64,000 nt of DNA from Aeromicrobium sp. Root344. GTDB lineage: Bacteria > Actinomycetota > Actinomycetes > Propionibacteriales > Nocardioidaceae. The stretch lies in the NCBI RefSeq assembly GCF_001425755.1, contig NZ_LMDH01000001.1:1434060-1498059 (forward strand), written 5' to 3'. This document shows positions 62,007 to 64,000 of this stretch, piece after piece. The stretch's first letter is position 1. Each line of letters starts with the position of its first letter. The notes beneath the pieces are model-generated. The model saw only the letters and a list, made by a program, of their open reading frames with translations, was not told the origin of the DNA and did not search any database. The position numbers and the translations under genes were made by a program.

Positions 62007-62012
62007 AGACTA
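62007..62012 (-). promoter_or_regulatory. -10 hexamer of the MerR gene (leaderless)
   Basis: TAGTCT on the minus strand ends 7 nt before ATG 61999. The shared operator lies about 50 bp further upstream. Confidence 0.5.
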
Positions 62013-62061
62013 TGCCACCTCGGCCGCACGTGACGCGGCCCACAGAAGCGCGTCTGGAACT

Positions 62062-62085
62062 TTGACAGTGCTGGTGTCACAATCG
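62062..62085. promoter_or_regulatory. Candidate MerR-regulator operator B
   Basis: TTGACAGTGCTGGTGTCAC with AATCG behind it shares 19 of 24 bases with operator A at 58927, including the arms TGACAGTG and TGTCAC. It lies between the MerR and thiolase genes, 55 bp before the thiolase ATG. Confidence 0.65.
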
Positions 62086-62139
62086 AGGTTGTCGCTTCTG
62101 CCGACACGTCTTTCACCTGAATTCTGCGAGGACCCAGTT

Positions 62140-63351
62140 ATGACCGAGGCCTACGTCTACGACGCCATCCGTACCCCGCGAGGGCGCGGCAAGAAGACCG
62201 GATCACTGCACGAGGTCAAGCCGATCTCGCTGATCACGGGTCTGATCGAGGAGATCCAGAAGCGCAACCCGTCCCTTGACCCCAACGGCGTCGACGACGT
62301 CGTGCTCGGCGTCGTGTCGCCCGTCGGCGACCAGGGCGGAGACATCGCCAAGACCGCGGCGCTCAACGCCGGACTGCCCGACACCGTCGCGGGCGTGCAG
62401 CTCAACCGCTTCTGCGCCTCGGGTCTCGAGGCGGTCAACCAGGCCGCGGGTCGCATCCGCTCCGGCTGGGAGGACCTGATCCTCGCCGGTGGTGTCGAGT
62501 CGATGAGCCGCGTGCCCATGGGCTCCGACGGTGGCGCCTGGGCCATGGACCCGCGCACCGCGTTCGACACCGACTTCGTGCCCCAGGGCATCGGCGCCGA
62601 CCTCATCGCGACGATCGAGGGCTACAGCCGCACGGATGTCGACACCTTCGCCGCCGAGTCGCAGGCGCGCGCCGCCAAGGCGATCGCCAACGGCTACTTC
62701 GCCAAGTCCGTCATCCCGGTCAAGGACCCCAACGGCCTGACGATCCTCGACCACGACGAGTTCGTCCGTGAGGGCACGACGGCCGAGAGCCTCGCCGGCC
62801 TGCCCGCATCGTTCGCCGGCATCGGCGACATGGGCGGCTTCGACTCCGTCGCGCTGGAGAAGTACCACGGCATCGAGCGCATCAACCACGTCCACCACGC
62901 CGGCAACTCGTCGGGCATCGTCGACGGCGCCGCACTCGTCGCGATCGGCAGCGAAGCGGCCGGCCAGCGCCACGGCCTGACGCCGCGGGCCCGCATCGTG
63001 TCGGCGGCCGTCTCCGGCGCCGACCCGACGATCATGCTCACCGGCCCCGCCCCGGCGTGCCGCAAGGCGCTCGACAAGGCCGGTCTCACGGTCGACGACA
63101 TCGACCTGCTCGAGATCAACGAGGCCTTCGCCGCGGTCGCGATGCGCCTGATGAAGGACCTCGACTTCCCGCACGAGCGCACCAACGTCAACGGCGGCTC
63201 GATCGCGATGGGCCACCCCCTCGGCGCGACCGGCGCCATGATCCTCGGCACCCTCATCGACGAGCTCGAGCGCCGCGACCTGCGCTACGGCCTCGCCACG
63301 CTCTGCGTCGGCGGCGGCATGGGCATCGCCACCATCGTCGAACGCATCTGA
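62140..63351 (+). CDS. Acetyl-CoA acyltransferase (thiolase, FadA type)
   Basis: 403 residues. [10 protein letters not shown] holds the nucleophile Cys (about 92), [10 protein letters not shown] and [10 protein letters not shown] the His, and [13 protein letters not shown] the second Cys of degradative thiolases. It cleaves 3-ketoacyl-CoA at the last step of beta-oxidation. ATG 62140 with GCGAGGACCC upstream. It forms an operon with the gene behind it. Confidence 0.93.
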   Translation: MTEAYVYDAIRTPRGRGKKTGSLHEVKPISLITGLIEEIQKRNPSLDPNGVDDVVLGVVSPVGDQGGDIAKTAALNAGLPDTVAGVQLNRFCASGLEAVNQAAGRIRSGWEDLILAGGVESMSRVPMGSDGGAWAMDPRTAFDTDFVPQGIGADLIATIEGYSRTDVDTFAAESQARAAKAIANGYFAKSVIPVKDPNGLTILDHDEFVREGTTAESLAGLPASFAGIGDMGGFDSVALEKYHGIERINHVHHAGNSSGIVDGAALVAIGSEAAGQRHGLTPRARIVSAAVSGADPTIMLTGPAPACRKALDKAGLTVDDIDLLEINEAFAAVAMRLMKDLDFPHERTNVNGGSIAMGHPLGATGAMILGTLIDELERRDLRYGLATLCVGGGMGIATIVERI

Positions 63352-63370
63352 AACGGACTAGGACCCACAC

Positions 63371-64000
63371 ATGACCAGCACCACTGAAGCAGTCCGCTAC
63401 GAGCTCGTCGACGGGATCGCGCACCTGATCCTCGACGACCCGAGCCAGAGCGCCAACACGATGAACCAGGCGTACGCCGACTCGATGGCCGCGGCCGTCG
63501 ACCGGCTCGCCGCCGACATCGCGGCCGATCCCGAGCAGGTCAAGGGCGCGATCGTCTCATCGGCCAAGAAGACCTTCTTCGCCGGCGGCGACCTCAAGCT
63601 CATGACGCAGGCCAAGCCGGAGGACGCGCAGCAGCTGTTCGACCACGTCGAGAGCATCAAGGCCACGCTCCGCAAGCTCGAGACGATCGGCAAGCCCGTC
63701 GTCGCGGCGATCAACGGCGCCGCCCTCGGTGGCGGCCTCGAGATCACGCTCGCGACGCACCACCGCATCGCGGTCGACGGCCGCTACGAGCTCGGCCTCC
63801 CGGAGGTCACGCTCGGCCTGCTGCCCGGCGGCGGCGGTGTCACGCGTACGGTCCGCATGTTCGGCATCCAGGACGCGCTCATGGGCGTCCTGCTCCAGGG
63901 CCCGCGCCTGAAGCCGGCGCAGGCCAAGGACAAGGGCCTGATCGACGAGGTCGTCGCGACGCAGGACGAGCTGATCCCGGCCGCCACGGCGTGGATCGAG
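63371..64000 (+). CDS. Start of the FadB-type multifunctional enoyl-CoA hydratase/3-hydroxyacyl-CoA dehydrogenase (runs off the window)
   Basis: 210 residues of the N-terminus are in the window, no stop. The enoyl-CoA hydratase domain reads FFAGGDLKLM (oxyanion loop) and INGAALGGGLEITLATHHRIAVDGRYELGLPEVTLGLLPGGGGVTRTVRMFG. The full protein is expected to be about 700 residues with a 3-hydroxyacyl-CoA dehydrogenase half. Located 19 nt behind the thiolase gene, the usual FadA-FadB pair. Confidence 0.88.
   Translation, partial: MTSTTEAVRYELVDGIAHLILDDPSQSANTMNQAYADSMAAAVDRLAADIAADPEQVKGAIVSSAKKTFFAGGDLKLMTQAKPEDAQQLFDHVESIKATLRKLETIGKPVVAAINGAALGGGLEITLATHHRIAVDGRYELGLPEVTLGLLPGGGGVTRTVRMFGIQDALMGVLLQGPRLKPAQAKDKGLIDEVVATQDELIPAATAWIE

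Overview
The window is high-GC actinobacterial chromosome, most likely from a member of the Nocardioidaceae (an Aeromicrobium- or Nocardioides-like organism; the genus is a guess). The evidence is the rpsF-ssb-rpsR-rplI-dnaB block, two F420-type luciferase-like oxidoreductases, a DUF6131 and an SCO4848-type small membrane protein, an IdeR-type iron box, many leaderless genes, and a strong habit of writing Val-Arg as GTA-CGN and Arg-Thr as CGT-ACG. No tRNA, rRNA, CRISPR array, prophage or intact insertion sequence was seen.

Layout. 1-5.6 kb: the tail of a surface protein, a PLP racemase-fold gene coupled to a FemAB-type transferase, an iron-regulated siderophore-interacting protein, an HNH endonuclease and a 14-TM efflux pump. 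5.6-9.7 kb: the ATP-grasp / alpha-E / transglutaminase cassette with a free-standing maltokinase-cap protein. 9.7-18.6 kb: metabolic singles (NIPSNAP, aldo-keto reductase, HrpB helicase, MOSC), an ECF42-like sigma factor with its YCII/DGPF partner, and an LLM/SnoaL divergent pair around a KstR-like palindrome. 18.6-25.9 kb: rpsF-ssb-rpsR-rplI, a peptide-type binding lipoprotein, a hydrolase, a MATE pump, and dnaB behind a 387-nt leader with DnaA-box-like sites. 25.9-31 kb: an overlapping operon GH15 hydrolase - glucose dehydrogenase - NDH-2, diverging from a ZIP-like transporter. 31-39.6 kb: a secreted unknown protein, DedA, succinate-semialdehyde dehydrogenase, a lipoprotein, an ABC exporter, an epimerase and a TetR regulator. 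39.8-44.1 kb: a complete copper-resistance operon under two CsoR boxes. 44-47.5 kb: a thioesterase, a nucleoside hydrolase, a perfect tandem 56-bp repeat, and serA behind a ZTP riboswitch. 47.6-58.8 kb: membrane proteins, a sirtuin, 2,4-dienoyl-CoA reductase, PadR and HxlR regulators, a second efflux pump, a lipoprotein and a flavin monooxygenase. 58.9-64 kb: a fatty-acid/acyl-CoA degradation block (CoA racemase, acyl-CoA dehydrogenase, MerR regulator, thiolase, start of FadB) tied together by a shared operator.

The most interesting non-gene structure is a pair of ~110-120 bp elements with long perfect terminal inverted repeats (35381 and 50546). Others are the tandem repeat at 45444, the ZTP riboswitch ahead of serA, and a possible three-way-junction RNA directly after the transglutaminase stop codon. 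About fifteen genes have a TANNNT hexamer ending 6-7 nt before the start codon and no Shine-Dalgarno sequence, which fits leaderless transcription and helps fix their starts. All functions are read from sequence alone; nothing was searched against a database.
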